Shown here: in pieces, positions 1 to 11,780 of the stretch
How positions within the stretch are numbered: position 1 is the first letter of the stretch
Layout: every line of letters starts with the position of its first letter
NCBI GenBank assembly: GCA_039583875.1
Contig: CM077160.1
Coordinates: 112,487,314 to 112,551,313, forward strand
DNA from: Platanthera guangdongensis
Lineage: Eukaryota; Streptophyta; Magnoliopsida; Asparagales; Orchidaceae
Direction of reading: 5' to 3'
Length of the DNA stretch: 64,000 nt
Program-made: the position numbers and the translations under genes
Notes under the pieces: generated by a model
Told to the model about the DNA's origin: nothing
Seen by the model: the letters and a program-made list of their open reading frames with translations, nothing else
Databases searched by the model: none

Positions 1-820
1 ATTTCCAAGCGCATTCCATCAGGGTGGTGATAGATCATCCCCTCCGTAAGATTTTTGAAGGAGTGGAGCACTCGGGTAGACTAGCCAAGTGGTCTATCGA
101 GTTGAGTGAATTCGATATCTCGTTCGTACCAAGGCTCTCCATCAAGGCACAAGTAGTGGCTGACTTCTTGGCATACTACGTTGTGGAGGTCGGGGGCGAG
201 GAGTCGCGGCCGCAGGAGGATGGAAGATGAAGATTGATGGAGCCTCAGGAAAGCACTCCCTCGGAGCGGGGGTGGTGTTGACAAGTCCTCAAGGGGTCAC
301 CATAGAGCAGGCGGTGGTCTTGCAATTTCCTGCAACTAACAACCAAGCAGAGTACGAGGCCGTGATAGTCGGCCTTCGTTTGGCAAGAGAGCTTGAGATC
401 CAGGATGTGGAGGCTTTCACGGACTCATTGGTGGTGGTATCGCAGATCCGAGGGGAGTTCGAAGCTCGGGAACCCACCCTTGTGAGGTACTTGTCCAAGG
501 TGAGGGCGATCATTGGGGGGTTCCGAACGTTCTCCATCCAATATGTTCCAAGAGAAGAGAGTACAGTAGCTGATCGGCTGGCTAAGTTTGGACCTCGGGG
601 AGGAGGAACCTTGACGGATCTGTTCCATCCAGCAATCGAGGAAGGGGAGCTCATGGAAGTAGATCGACGACCCTCATTGGTGGATCCCTTCGTGACCTTC
701 TTCGTCACAGGCAACCTCCCTGAGGGGATCAAGGAGGCAAAGAACTTTCGGCATAAGGCGGCCCATTATCTCATGCATGAAGGAAGTTTACATCGGAAGA
801 TGCTTTCGGGTCTTCTGGCA
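1..820 (+). pseudogene. pol: Tat pol fragment: RNase H C-terminus and archaeal-type RNase H
   Basis: The first 68 codons from position 24 (HPLRKIFEGVEHSGRLAKWS, then a KAQVVADF motif) are the end of the primary gypsy RNase H. From 227 a second, archaeal-type RNase H follows in another frame: DGASGKHSLGAGVVL, then NNQAEYEAVIVGLRLA, FTDSLVVVSQ and a terminal DRLAKFG. These hold the expected D, E and D positions of the family. The two frames meet near 200-230, so a frameshift separates them. The domain ends at a TGA (821-823) directly before the integrase zinc-binding region in the same frame. In life this would degrade the RNA strand of the RNA-DNA hybrid during reverse transcription. The left end is cut by the window. 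Confidence 0.85.
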
Positions 821-823
821 TGA

Positions 824-1930
824 TGTGTGACGGAAGAGGAGACCCGACGGATTCTTGAGGAGGTGCACTCTGGGGAATGTGGAAGTCATTCCGGAGATAG
901 GACGTTGGAAGCAAGGGTGGTCAATCAGGGGTACTTCTGGCCCACCCTGAGGAAGGATGTTGTGGAGTTTGCGAGGAGGTGCTAAAAATGCTAGCTCTAC
1001 GCCCCCCTCCAGCTCCAGGCAGCTCAGAGGCTCTGAAGCATCACAGCACCATGGCCATTTGCTATCTGGGGGATGGATCTAGTTGGTCCTTTCCCTCCAG
1101 CTAGTGAGCAAAGGAGGTTCCTCCTGGTTATGATCGACTACTTCTCTAAGTGGCTGGAGGTTAAGGCGCTGGTCAAAGTCACCTCCCAAGTCATCATGAA
1201 CTTCGTTTGGGAAGAGATCATCTGCAGGCACGGGCTGCCTCAGGCCATTGTCACGGACAATGATCCTCAATTTGCAAGTGAGGAGTTTATAAGTTTTTGC
1301 ACTCAGCTGGGCATCGACCTCAGGTTTGCCTCCGTCCACCACCCCAGGAGCAATGGCCAGGTGGAGGCAGCTAACAAAATCATCGTGAACCTACTAAAGA
1401 AGAAGGTGAAGAACTTGAGGGGGAGTTGGGTGGAACATCTCCCCTCAGTTTTATGGGCCTTGCGGACAACCCCGAACACAGCCACCGGCGAGACCCCCTT
1501 CAAACTTTCCAATGGGTGTGAGGCGGTCTTGCCTGTGGAATTTGAGGTCCGATCCCCACGAGTTGTGGTTTCAGGTGATGGAGACGAGGCTTGGAGGCTA
1601 GAAAATGAAGGAGGCTTACGCCTCTCATTGGACATGGTGGAAGAGCTACGCGACGTAGCAGCTATCAGGCAGGAAGAGGTCAAATGACGAATGGAAAGAT
1701 ACTTCGACAAGCATATCATGATCAAACAATTTGCAGAAGGAGATCTGGTGCTAAATAAAGTTGATGCTGCGGGGAGGTCCGCCCCCGTGGGCAAGCTCAA
1801 CCCAAATTGGGAAGGGCCTTATATTGTTGAGAAGGTCCTGAGAACGGGAGGTTACCACCTCCAGGATGTGGAGGGTAGGACCATGAGCCACACCTGGAGT
1901 GGCGATGACTTGAAGCGCTTCTACCCATAA
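824..1930 (+). pseudogene. Tat integrase (broken)
   Basis: The integrase continues in the same frame as the second RNase H. The HHCC zinc-binding part reads EVHSGECGSHSG, then GYFWPTL and a second cysteine pair at about 978-990, broken by TAA, TAG and TGA codons before 1035. The catalytic core starts at WGMDLVGPF (about 1064). The D-D-E triad is visible as MDLVGP, VTDNDPQF and GQVEAANK. A further TGA at 1685-1687 precedes a C-terminal segment ending near 1930 (LNPNWEGPYIVEKV, then DDLKRFYP), the usual gypsy integrase tail. At least five nonsense codons make it non-functional. Some are consistent with CGA or CAG to stop, as expected from cytosine deamination. Confidence 0.88.
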
Positions 1931-2039
1931 GAAGGGAGGGCAAAAGTTGTATATTCAAATCAAGTTCATTATAATAAATTTCTCAAATTACTTCTTGTCT
2001 TTATCTACCATGAAATTATAACGACAGGAATATGATCGC

Positions 2040-3350
2040 TTCTGCACTACCTCGAGCGCGGCTTGGCCACAGGTAGACCCGCTGCGCAGGCTCTCATTAG
2101 CTGGCAGGTCCGAAGGCTCGCCTGTGGGGGAGAGGTCTGGTTCTTGGTTCTGCACTACCCCGAGCGCGACACGGCCCCAGGTAGACCCGCTGCGCAGGCT
2201 CCCATTAGTTGGCAGGTCTGAAGGCTCGCCTGTGGGGGAGAGGTTTGGTTCTAGGTCCTTGGTTCTGCACTACTCCAAGCACGGCTCGGCCCCAGGTAGA
2301 CCCGCTGTGCATGCTCCCATTAGTTGGTAGGTCCGAAGGCTCGCCTGTGGGGGAGAGGTATGGTTATTGGTTCTGCACTATCCCGAGCGCGGCTCGGCCC
2401 CAGGTAGACCCGCTGTGCAGGCTCTCATTAGCTGGCAGGTCCGAAGGCTCGCCTGTGGGGGAGAGGTCCGGTCCTTGGTTCTGCACTACCCCGAGCGCAG
2501 CTCGACCCCAGGTAGACCCGCTGCGCAGGCTCCCATTAGCTGGCAGGTCTGAAGGCTCGCCTGTGGGGGAGAGGTCTGGTCCTTGGTTCTGCACTACCCC
2601 GAGCGCGGCTCGGCCCCAGGTAGACCCGCTGCACAGGCTCTCATTAGCTGGCAAGTCCGAAGGCTTGCCTGTGGGGGATAAGTCTGGTCCTTGGTTCTGC
2701 AATACCCCGAGCGCGGCTCGGCCCCAGGTAGACCCGCTGCGCATGCTCTCATTAGCTGGCAAGTCCGAAGGCTCGCCTGTGGGGATAGGTCTGGTCCTTG
2801 GTTCTGCAATACCCCGAGCGCGGCTCGGCCCCAGGTAGACCCACTGTGCAGGCTCTCATTAGCTGGCAGGTCTGAAGGCTCGCCTGTGGTGGAGAGGTCT
2901 GGTTTTGTTCCTTGGTTCTACACTACCCTGAGCGCGGCTTGGCCCCAAGTAGACCCACTGTGCAGGCTCTCATTAGCTGGCAGGTCTGAAGGCTCGCCTG
3001 TGGGGGAAAGGTCTGGTTCTTGGTTCTGCACTACCACGAGCGCGGCTCGGCCCCAGGTAGACCCGTTGTGCAGGCTCCCATTAGCTGGCAGGTCCAAAGG
3101 CTCGCCTGCGGGGGAGAGTTCTGGTTCTTGGTCCTTGGTTCTGCACTACCCCGAGCGTGGCTCGGCCCCAGGTAGACCCGCTGTGCAGCCTCTCAGTAGC
3201 TGACAGGTCCGAAGGCTCGTCTGTGGGGGAGAGGTCAGGTTCTTGAAGTTTCTTTTCCAAGTTCTTGAGAATAGGTCTAGACTCTGGGAAATTCAACACC
3301 ACCTCGAGCCTGGCTCGGTCCCCGGTAGGCCCGTTGTCCAGGCTCTCATC
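2040..3350 (+). repeat. 108-bp tandem array, about 11-12 copies
   Basis: The marker CGAAGGCTCGCCTGTGGGGG recurs with starts near 2111, 2219, 2334, 2442, 2550, 2658, 2766, 2873, 2987, 3095 and 3210. Spacings are 107-108 bp, except 114-115 where a short extra copy of a GGTCCTTGGTTC-like segment is present. Each unit also holds GCTCGGCCCCAGGTAGACCC and CTCATTAGCTGGCAGG. A divergent half-unit ends near 3350. The array starts about 110 bp after the pol stop. The long readings in several frames across it are by-products of a unit length divisible by three, not genes. Tat elements often carry tandem repeats between pol and the 3' LTR. Confidence 0.95.
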
Positions 3351-4012
3351 AAACTAGCATGGCAAAAAACCCACTCAATGGCAGAATGATTGGAAAAATC
3401 ATTTTAAACAATATCCCTACTTAAATCTATGAAAAATAAACTAAGGCAAAGGCTTGGAGCAGTGCGAGTGGAGGCACTCGCAGCTGACAGTTACGAGGAT
3501 GGTATCGCTTACGGCAAATGGGCACTCGCGCGAGACGGAAGGCTCACTCTATTGATGGGTGAGCAGGTTACGTCACTAAGGGTCACCCGCGCAGGGAATA
3601 CTTTAAGGCAAGGCGAGAAGGTTCTGTATGTCCTCACGCATAAAAAAGATAAGGGAAGTAACGACTCGCGTTTGACAAAAAGCCAACTCTCCAACATTGC
3701 CGCGAGACAAGGGGTAGCACCTTCTCGCATGCATGAGCGCATCAAAGTATCGTCTCGCAGTAAGCAAAATAAAGCAAAGTGTAAGGAGTAAAGGCGAGGC
3801 GGCGAGACGGGCGGATAGCACCGTCTCGCAGGCCCAAGCAAACTAATAACTTATTTTGAAAAATAAAAGAACAGAATAACAAGCGAGACAAGCATGTATA
3901 TTTGATTATCACTGTCATATCACAAAATAGAACTCAAAAAAGATAGTTTAAGTTTTACAACAGCAGCGAAAGGAAGAGGACAGAGAGATTCTGGATCTTG
4001 GGAGTTGACACG
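3351..4012. other. Spacer between tandem array and antisense gene B
   Basis: No coding function seen. The 120-codon + strand reading at 3429-3791 has no recognised domain. The stretch carries dispersed GCGAGAC/GTCTCGC heptamers (for example near 3532, 3701, 3752, 3803, 3824 and 3881) that continue into gene B. For gene B on the - strand it is the 3' flank. Confidence 0.6.
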
Positions 4013-5994
4013 TCATTCCTCCTTGCCGGAAGCAGAATCCTCTCTCTCCTTGCCATAGAGCTGGGGGACCGGGCCGCGGACGGTCACCGTTTCTGAATCG
4101 TCCTTCACAACACCTAGGTCCTTCATCATCTTCAGGACCAGCTCTGCCGCCCGGATGCCAGCATATCGGCATTGCTCCTCAACTTCGTCAAAATAATAGT
4201 GCGGAGGAGGTGTCCGAAAGGGTTCGCGGCGAGATGTCGAAGCGACATCGGCCTGAAGGCGAGTATTCTGGGCTTTTAAGCCCTTGACCTCCTCCTCCAG
4301 GGCCGCTACTCGCGAGTACAGCCGCTCTGCCGTCTCGGCATCCTGCGAGATGCTCGGCCATTAGTTAAAAGTTAAAAGCTTTTGAAGGAAAAGAATAAGG
4401 ATAGGGCTTTACCACGCCGCCTTAGGCTTCGCAAGGAGGGTCTCGGCATCAAACAACCTTTTTGCAAGGTCTTCGGATCTCTCTCGCTCCGCCACCAGGC
4501 TCGTCTCGCTCTCCCACCATTTTTTGTTGATATATATTAGATGGCTCGCAGCGCGGTGTGAGAACTCCAAGGCGCGCATCTGGGCATGGGAGGACTTCAT
4601 GACGAGATCTCGCGTAGACTTGCTCTCAGGATAGACTGCGTTGAGACCACCATAAAGGTCGTACCCCACGGCGAAAGCATGACTAGTTGGCTCTTCCTGC
4701 TCCTTCCAAGGGGGAAGGAGAGTGGAGATGGACACGCGATTGACGTCCCGCCCCCACAGCAGAACAGGGTCGCCCGCGACATCTGGGACCGTGGGGCCCA
4801 AGTTGAAGGTCATGTGGGAGGAGGGGGCGGGACGGTTGGAGGAGGTGCCTTCGCGAGAGGTGGTGGTAGCTGGTTGATTGGAGGTGGCAGCAGGCTGATT
4901 GGGAAGTGTCGTCTCACGAGTAGGCGATACGGCCTGTTGAGGAGGCGAGCGGGGTGATTGAGACCCCTCCACAGAGATAGGGCTCAAAGACCCCGATTTT
5001 TCCTTCTCCTTCGGGGTGGTCCTCTTTTTCCCCTTGGAGACAACCACAGCTTTTTTTCATTTTCTTTGGAGGGCTGGAGTGAGAGGGGGCCGTATCGCCT
5101 GTAGGCCTCTTGAGAGGGGCAGGAGCCAAGGACTCTCTCGCCGCCTCAGCTGCCGCGCTGGCAAGACCAAGGCCCTTCGAGGGGTGGATGTTGATTTTGT
5201 ATGGAGGGTGGACTGGGACGACTCGCTCCCCTTAAAACAAAACGAAACAAGGCGATGAGAAGGCGAGACGAAAAAACAATCACACACAAAGCGAGACGAA
5301 AAGTGAGAGTACCTTCGCCGGGAAGCACTGGAGGCAGCGAGTCGAGGCCTTGCCGCAGGAAGTTGACTTCGAAGTTTTTGCCGACAGAGTAATCATACAG
5401 CAGCTTGTCCGTGCCTCCGACCTGCGGGGTGGCATAGAAACTTTCGGGGGGAGACACGGGCGCGAGTGGGATGCCCCCGAAGTAACCACGGTCGCCACGG
5501 ATGAAGACAAACCGTGTGAGCCAATGATTATTTTTGTTGGGTGTCTCGCACATCTTGAGCCCTTGCCCGGTGAAGTACGAGATGCCATCAGCGTTGGCGT
5601 GATAAATGAAGAGCTTGCGGAAGACCGTCAAGCTGAACTCATTGCGCTCCCGGCGCATGTAGCAGGCGAAGGCGATCAACACCGAAATGGCGTTCGGGTT
5701 GAACTGCGTCGGGACGACGCCAAAGTACTTGAATACCTGTTTTACCTCAGGCCATAGAGGCAACCTCAACCCCGCCTCAAAGTGCGAGACGGGGAATGCA
5801 AGCTCTCCCGGGTAATAGGTGTTGATGGACTCGCCAACTTTGGGGGGACGCGACTCGATCCCCTCCCCCAAGTACTCGCAGATGAAGCCGCAGTAATCTT
5901 CCTCAGGAAGCCGGCCGAGCGGGAAGTCATGGTCGGTGAACCGCTTCCCGCAGCGGCTGCGCCCCTCGCCTTCCTAAACTCTTTTCTTACTCAT
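4013..5994 (-). pseudogene. Tat antisense extra gene B: putative gypsy-type transposon domain protein with introns
   Basis: Read on the - strand, ATG at 5994 is followed by six codons and an in-frame TAG (5974-5976), after which the frame is open to 5313. This first exon resembles the plant 'putative gypsy type transposon' domain (Pfam PF04195 by recollection): LRLPLWPEVKQVFKYFGVVP, then PNAISVLIAFACYMRRE. A consensus intron (donor GT at 5312, acceptor ending 5231, 82 bp) joins in phase to RVVPVHPPYKINIHP. A run of seven A (5056-5062 region) then shifts the frame. The next section is Pro/Ser-rich, then a coiled-coil-like region. A second short intron (about 4412-4353, less certain) leads to a heptad-like segment (AALEEEVKGLKAQNTRLQ) and a C-terminus ending at the stop 4013-4015. 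Function unknown. It lies antisense to the host pol. Confidence 0.65.
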
Positions 5995-5999
5995 CCTTG

Positions 6000-6512
6000 G
6001 CGAGACATTTTTAGGCGAGACGGAGGGAGAAAGGAGGATTAAGAAGGAAGATCGGAGAGAGGGCCATGGGAGAAAAAGAACGAGAAGGCGCGGCGAGACA
6101 AAAGAAGCGAAGGAGCAAGAGCTTGGGTGCGGCAGGAGTGAATAGTGCAGGTATCCTTCTGATCCTGGGCCGAGTGTATTTATAACGGATACAGGGCAAT
6201 GATTAATGGGCGGGAAAACGTACAGAGGAAGGGGAAGAGCCGGCAGTAGGTTTTCTCTCTCTCTCTCTCTCTCTCCTAAACCTCGATAGGCGCGGCCCGT
6301 CGCAATCACAGGGTGATTAATTAAAGAAATTAAAAGAAAAATGAAATTAACACAGCAGTAATGAATGTTCAAAAACAACATCCAACATATGGTGGACACC
6401 AAGTTCTGACAAAGCCGGTGAGACGACAACACAACATTATTTAATTATTATTACAACATTCAAATAGAAAATGAAGGAGAAGGGGCGAGACAGACGGCTT
6501 TCAGTACGGGTG
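6000..6512. other. Leader of gene B and spacer towards gene A
   Basis: Contains the TATA box of gene B, a (TC)11 microsatellite at about 6254-6275 (GA-rich in the gene B leader sense), and four or five GCGAGAC heptamers. No coding region supported. The last five bases, GGGTG (6508-6512), are the target-site duplication of SIRE-A. Confidence 0.6.
6177..6184 (-). promoter_or_regulatory. TATA box for antisense gene B
   Basis: TATAAATA on the - strand about 185 bases before the gene B start codon. It implies a separate promoter for gene B rather than dependence on the host LTR. Inferred from sequence only. Confidence 0.5.
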
Positions 6513-8050
6513 TGAAAGTGCAGCTAAATCTGATATACTCTAGAGGGGGGGCGAATAGAGTATATGGTGCTTAAAAATGTTTTACAACAATTGTTGTGAT
6601 CTGAGTGAACAGGGAAGCAACTATTAAATCTAATCACAAAATAACCTACAACAGAGATTAATCACAGATCTAAACTAATCACAAAACAATCACAGCTAGA
6701 AACAAAAGATAAAGACAAGCAAGCCAGAAGACACAATGAGCTATAGTGGTTCCCCTAAACTTGGGTACATCCACTATTCTACCACCCTAGGTAGGAATCC
6801 ACTGCAGGATGAGTTGATCAGGTGTCCTGGGCACCAATGAGCTTTTGATAAGGTGCTCAAAAACCAAATCAGATTTTTTGATCAGGTGTCTTGCCACCAA
6901 TGAGCTTTTGACAAGGTGCTCAAAAACCAAACACAAACTTTTGAAGGGAGTTTGAGAAACCCTTTACAGAGATGGGGATAAGAGAGTTATGGAAGTCTTC
7001 TCTTTTTCAGAGCAGCTGAGAAGACTATGTGGATTTTATGTTGTCAAAGCTCCCCGTGAGTTCTTGAGATGTTCAGGAAATGAAGCTTTGCTGTAGGGTG
7101 ATAGGCCTTCAGAAGTTGATCTCCAGCAAATGATGATTTCAACAACAGCTGAAATGTTAGGTGTCTAGAGTATTTGAAAGATGTTAGCCTTGAACACTTG
7201 AATCACAAGAGATCAGAAGATTTCAGAAGATTTGATCTCCTTGGATGTGTGTTCTTGTATGAATTCTTTGAGACAAAGAATGTTTTGTTCTTATTCTTCT
7301 TGTCTGTATTGTCTCTTCTGATCTGTGTTCTGAGTGATGGAGAGATTCAAAAATCTTGTATTTTATTCTCTGGTACTGAATAGAAAATCATCCTCTGTCA
7401 AGAATAGTCGTTGGCCTGTCATTAATTGCATCCTTAAGTGCAAATGTCTTATGGGGGAAAGTCCAAAGAAACATTCCTTGATAATCCCTTGAAACTTGGT
7501 CCAGAATAAATGAAAATGGCTAGAAAATTTTCTGAATTAATTGCTGAATAACTCCTGAATTTGAATCTTGAAAAATCCTTTAACTCATCAGAAAATGTCG
7601 AACTGAGCTCTGCTATCGTCGAACTGAGCTCAGCGATTTGGACTTATACAGCAACAAAGATCGTCGATCTGAGCTCAACTATCGTCGAACTGAGCTCAAA
7701 GATAGAGAATCAATACTGAGTCAAGATCGTCGAACTGAGCTCGCAGATCGTCGAATGGAGTTCGACGATTTGTTGAAGTTGAGCTCAGCGATCGTCGAAT
7801 GAAGTTCGACGATCTGTCGAAGATGAGCTAGACGATCGTCGATTGGAGTTCGACGATTCGTCGTACTGAGCTCGACGATATGACTTAGTCTTCAAACAAA
7901 AAATCCTTGGTCTTGAGGGCAGCTTCCAAACCTAAGTACTAACCCTTAGACTCAATTCTAATTGACATTTAGAGCTATACAGGAGGTCAAAAATAGGTTT
8001 CCTAGAGACATAGTGATCCTGACCCAAATTAGTAATAGGGTGTTCCAACA
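6513..8050 (-). repeat. SIRE-A 3' LTR
   Basis: Begins TGAAAGTGCAGC and ends GGTGTTCCAACA on the + strand, so TG..CA on the element strand. Adjacent at 8051-8067 is the polypurine tract (AAATAGTGGGAGAT on the - strand). The 69-codon reading inside it (7174-7383) has no support as a gene. Confidence 0.95.
7596..7882. repeat. Interrupted-palindrome cluster in SIRE-A 3' LTR
   Basis: Three full copies of ATCGTCGA-N7-TCGACGAT at 7747-7769, 7791-7813 and 7835-7857 (spacers ATGGAGT, ATGAAGT, TTGGAGT), surrounded by half-sites joined to GAGCTC. The same cluster occupies 18185-18469 in the 5' LTR. Confidence 0.95.
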
Positions 8051-8280
8051 ATCTCCCACTATTTGGGTTAGGATTACTATTTACAGAACTTGGAAAAATT
8101 AAATAACAACATACACAGCAACAATACAGAAAAATAATAAGCAGGGCATTGCAGAACCACAGATATATATCATCCTAGACAGAAATCAGAAATCAAAATG
8201 ATTGTCACCTTACATAATTATTCTTTCTCCTTGCTCTTTATAAGTTTGATTTCTCTATTTGAGTTGAGAGTTTCTTTCTT

Positions 8281-11200
8281 TCACCTTCTGTCATCTGCTG
8301 CACCTAAAGAGGTTTGCTGTTTGGGCCTGGGAACCACAGCTTCAGGATGCAGCTCCATATATCTATCAGAGTCAAAGAATTTGCTTGAGCCATATCTTTC
8401 CAATTCTTTCTTTCTTTGTTCAGACAGTGTAGTGATGTTGGAGGAATCTCTTCCCTGCTCTTTAGCTTTCTTAATTTGGTCCAGTGCAGCAAGCTCTTTC
8501 ATCCTGGCAGTCCAAGCAGTTGGATTATTTTCAGGATCTTCAAAGGGCACTGGTGGCTCATATCTATTGGATGGATTATCTTGAGGAGGCCTGGATGAAA
8601 CTACTTCCTTCAGTTTATAAGGAAAAGGACATGAGGTTGTGTCTGATGAGGTTTGTCCTTCCCTGGAGTAGGGATGTTGCCTTGAATAACCTTTTGAATA
8701 AACCTGGACTTCCCTTTGATTTCCTTTATAGTTTCCTCTTCTAGATTGAGAACCCCTGGTCTGGCTTCCCCTATGATAAGATCTGGCATGAGGCTGATAG
8801 GGGGTTTGGCTTTTGGCAGAGGATTGAGCAGTTGAGCTTCCACCTGCACCTGCATCAGGAGGAGGTGGTGGAGGAGGATGAGAATGATGAAACTGGGAAG
8901 ATCCTTTTTCATACTTCCTCTTTTTCTTCATGGCTTTAAGTTGGTTCTTTGAATACTGCATCCAGTGCTCAGTTATGGGGCAGTCATGAAGAATGTAATA
9001 TGGAATGTCATTATTGTCCTTTACTTTGTCTGGAGGTACTCTTTTCATGGCTTTGCTCCTTGCCTTTCTCTTCCTGCCAATAGTGGCAGAGGAGTCATCA
9101 GAATCAGTCTTGAATTCATCACTATCAGAACTTTGTTCATCATATAGAGCATCAATCTTTTTCATCAATTCTTTCTGTAGTTGAGTTGGAGCAGATGAAA
9201 CAGCAGTGGTTGGAGCAGCAGATACAACACTTGTAGCAATTGAAGTTGAAGCAGCAGTAGCAGCAACAGACACAGAAGTTGTAGCAGTAATAACAACAGA
9301 CACAGAAATTTCTGGAGCAGCACTCTTAGAAGGTATAGCAGCAGTAATATCAGCAGCAGTTGGGGCAGCAACAGTTTCAGATGAAACACTTTCAGATACA
9401 ACAATATCAGCAACATCAGAAATATCATTAGCAAAAACAGAAGGCTCAAAATCATGTGCCTCTGTCATATAGATATCATCAGAAACTGGAACAACAATAG
9501 CATCATTATTGACAGTAGCAGCAACAGGAATAGCAACCATATTCTCAACAGGAGTAGCAGCAGTATATACTGAATTGACAAAAGAAGTTATAATGCTGGT
9601 GTCACAACATGAGAAGGGCACAATGGCCTTGGTCAGATCCTCTGATGGCTGGACAGCAACTCTCTCTGGAAGACAACTGAAATACATTGAATCAAACACT
9701 GAAAGTAAGGACTTGATGTCCACTGGGAAGACTGCAACTGGAGGGGGAACTGGAGCTTGAAGAACAACAGCAGCAGCAGCAACAATAACTGAAGAAACAT
9801 CAGGCAAGCTTACTTCATAAGTCATCTCCCCCTGCCTAGATTCAGATAAGGCTGGATCAAGGCACACTGATGAAGGGATTGCCTGAGAGAAAAGGGAGGA
9901 TAGCCTGGCAGAAAGGGCTACCACTGACTCAAGTAATGGAGCCAAGGAGGTCTCCAATAGAAGAGATAGTCTGGGGGCTATCAGTTCATATATCTGGTCA
10001 GCCAGGGCTTGAATATCTACTTGCTCAGCAGTGACTGGAGCAGAGGTAGAGAGGGATGGATGAGCAATGGGTGGTGGTGGTGGAGAGCTAGTGGATGGTA
10101 GGAGTGATGGTTGAGGTGTGGGTATAGTGGATATGGAGGACAGTGGGATGGAGAGAGAGGGTGTGAAGGTGGGTTGATCAAGAATTTCCTGCAGAAGTTG
10201 TTGGTAAGATGTTGATGAGGAGGGTAGCTCAGGAGGAGATGAGGGTGAGTCATCCATGAAGGAATCATCAATAAGAGTGAAGGAGGGAATGAAGGGTGAT
10301 GTGGAAATGTCTGGTTGAGGGTAGGAATATAATGGATGGAAGATTTCTTCTGTTGTTGGTAGAGTTGGAATTGGAGATGGTATTGATGTTGGAGAAGGGC
10401 TGGAGATGATGATAGTGGATGAAGTTTGAATGGTGGATGGAACTGGAGAAGATGGAATTGGAGGAGGAGGAGAGGCAGCAGCAGGCAAGTCATCTGCAGG
10501 GGCAGAGACTTGGGGGAAGTGACTGTTACAGTCCTGGTGCCTGAAGGTGTGCTTGAAGAGGGCCTGCTGGGCTTGGTGATCTGCCTGTCCCATTTGCCAA
10601 ATAGGGCACAGGACAGTCTCTTGGAAGCATTAATATGTATCCCAGATGATACAAGCAGAGTAGGGCATCTGTTCTGCAGAAAGAGGCCTAGAATCCTCCC
10701 AAAATTCACAAAATTCTTGTTAATTTTCTTTTTAATCAGGTCAAAGAAGACCTCTCCCCAGTTCAAATTCTTCTTGTCCACAATGGCTCCCATTAAGCAT
10801 AGTTGATACCTAGAAATAGTTTCATGTGCTGAGTGCTTAGCCAACAGAACCTTCCCAACTACATCAGCCAAGAATCTATATTCCACAGACAGGTTTTTCT
10901 TCAGCAGCTTGCTAGGGTTAGCTTCAGAGTGACCCATTCTTGCAAGCAGATCAGCAAATTCCTCTCCAGACAGATCAGCAGAATCTCTACCAGAACTTAG
11001 CTCAAAAACTTCTGTCAGAATGGTTGGAGTCAAGGGTACCTGGGTGCCAGAAATTGATCCAACTATGGTGTTTTAATCCTGGTTGTGGGCAGTGTAGACC
11101 CATTCCTTGATCTCATCAGCAGCAAGTTTGATTCTGGTGGTCATAATAGTAGCAAGTTTCTGCTCCTTGAAGAGTTCCAAAATATCCTGGAAAACTTGAT

Positions 11201-11282
11201 CAGTTGTGCTGAAGGACTCCATGTCAATATCAAAGCCGACATCAAATTTCATTGCGGCGAGAACAGCAACAGAGACTGCCAT
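8281..11282 (-). pseudogene. SIRE-A env-like gene (broken)
   Basis: The ATG at 11282 gives AVSVAVLAAMKFD and is preceded by a pyrimidine tract and TTTGCAG, as in SIRE-B. An in-frame TAA at 11073-11075 follows WVYTAHNQD. The reading resumes through RYQLCLMGAIVDKKNLNWGE to about 10512, where one base is missing relative to SIRE-B and the frame shifts. The remainder is a Pro/Ser-rich linker (with PPPPIPSSP and similar), an Ala/Val/Ser-rich stretch, an acidic patch (YDEQSSDSDEFKTDSDD), a basic tract (GRKRKARSKAMKR) and a Gly/Ser/Arg-rich tail. The position after pol is that of the env-like gene of SIRE elements. No transmembrane helix is evident, so a role in an envelope is not shown. Confidence 0.75.
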
Positions 11283-11428
11283 TGTTACCTGCAAAAATCA
11301 ACAAACAAAACGACCAAGTGTAGAGATGTTTGGAGGGAAAGAGAGTTTTTGCAGAGAAATTAAAAGCGCAAAAGGAGAACGACGACGAAAAATGAATTTT
11401 ATATTAGGGTTCGACGCAGAAAAGGAAA

Positions 11429-11695
11429 GATCGTTGAACTCAGTTCGACGATCGGGGCTTCTAAAGGAATCTGAAGAGTCTTCGATATCGTCGATCTTCG
11501 TTCGACGATATTGGAGAGCGTCGAGCTCTGTTCGATGATCATTCAGAGAACAAAATCGTCGAGCGCCGTTCGACGATCGTTGACCGGAAGAGATAGTTCA
11601 TACTATCTGAGAAGCGCTGAACTCAGGTCGACAATTTCGGAAATCGTCGATCTCTGTTCGACGATCTGGGGGAAAATCGTCGAGCGCAGTTCAGA
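11429..11695. repeat. Palindrome cluster between pol and env-like gene (SIRE-A)
   Basis: Several copies and half-copies of the SIRE motif (for example ATCGTCGATCTTCG followed by TTCGACGAT near 11485, and AAATCGTCGAGCGCCG followed by TTCGACGATCG near 11552). The cluster lies in the untranslated spacer downstream of pol. Confidence 0.9.
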
Positions 11696-11780
11696 GACCA
11701 GAAAAACACTCTAGACACTAAGAAAAATCAAGATGTTTGCCTAGTCTTGGTCAATTTTTGAACTTTTAAAATCTTGGATA

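Noticed and set aside
2124..3302. Long open readings on both strands (up to 209 codons) with repeated protein sequence.
   Set aside because: They follow from a 108-bp unit whose length is divisible by three. They occur in several frames on both strands, lack domains, and sit in the tandem array.
3429..3791. A 120-codon + strand reading after the tandem array, possible small gene.
   Set aside because: No recognised domain, and it overlaps - strand readings of similar length. The local GCGAGAC-rich composition explains the open frames.
7596..7882. CRISPR-like array, because short repeats alternate with short variable spacers.
   Set aside because: The DNA is plant nuclear sequence with no cas genes. 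Repeat spacing is irregular and the clusters recur in LTRs and coding regions of one retrotransposon.
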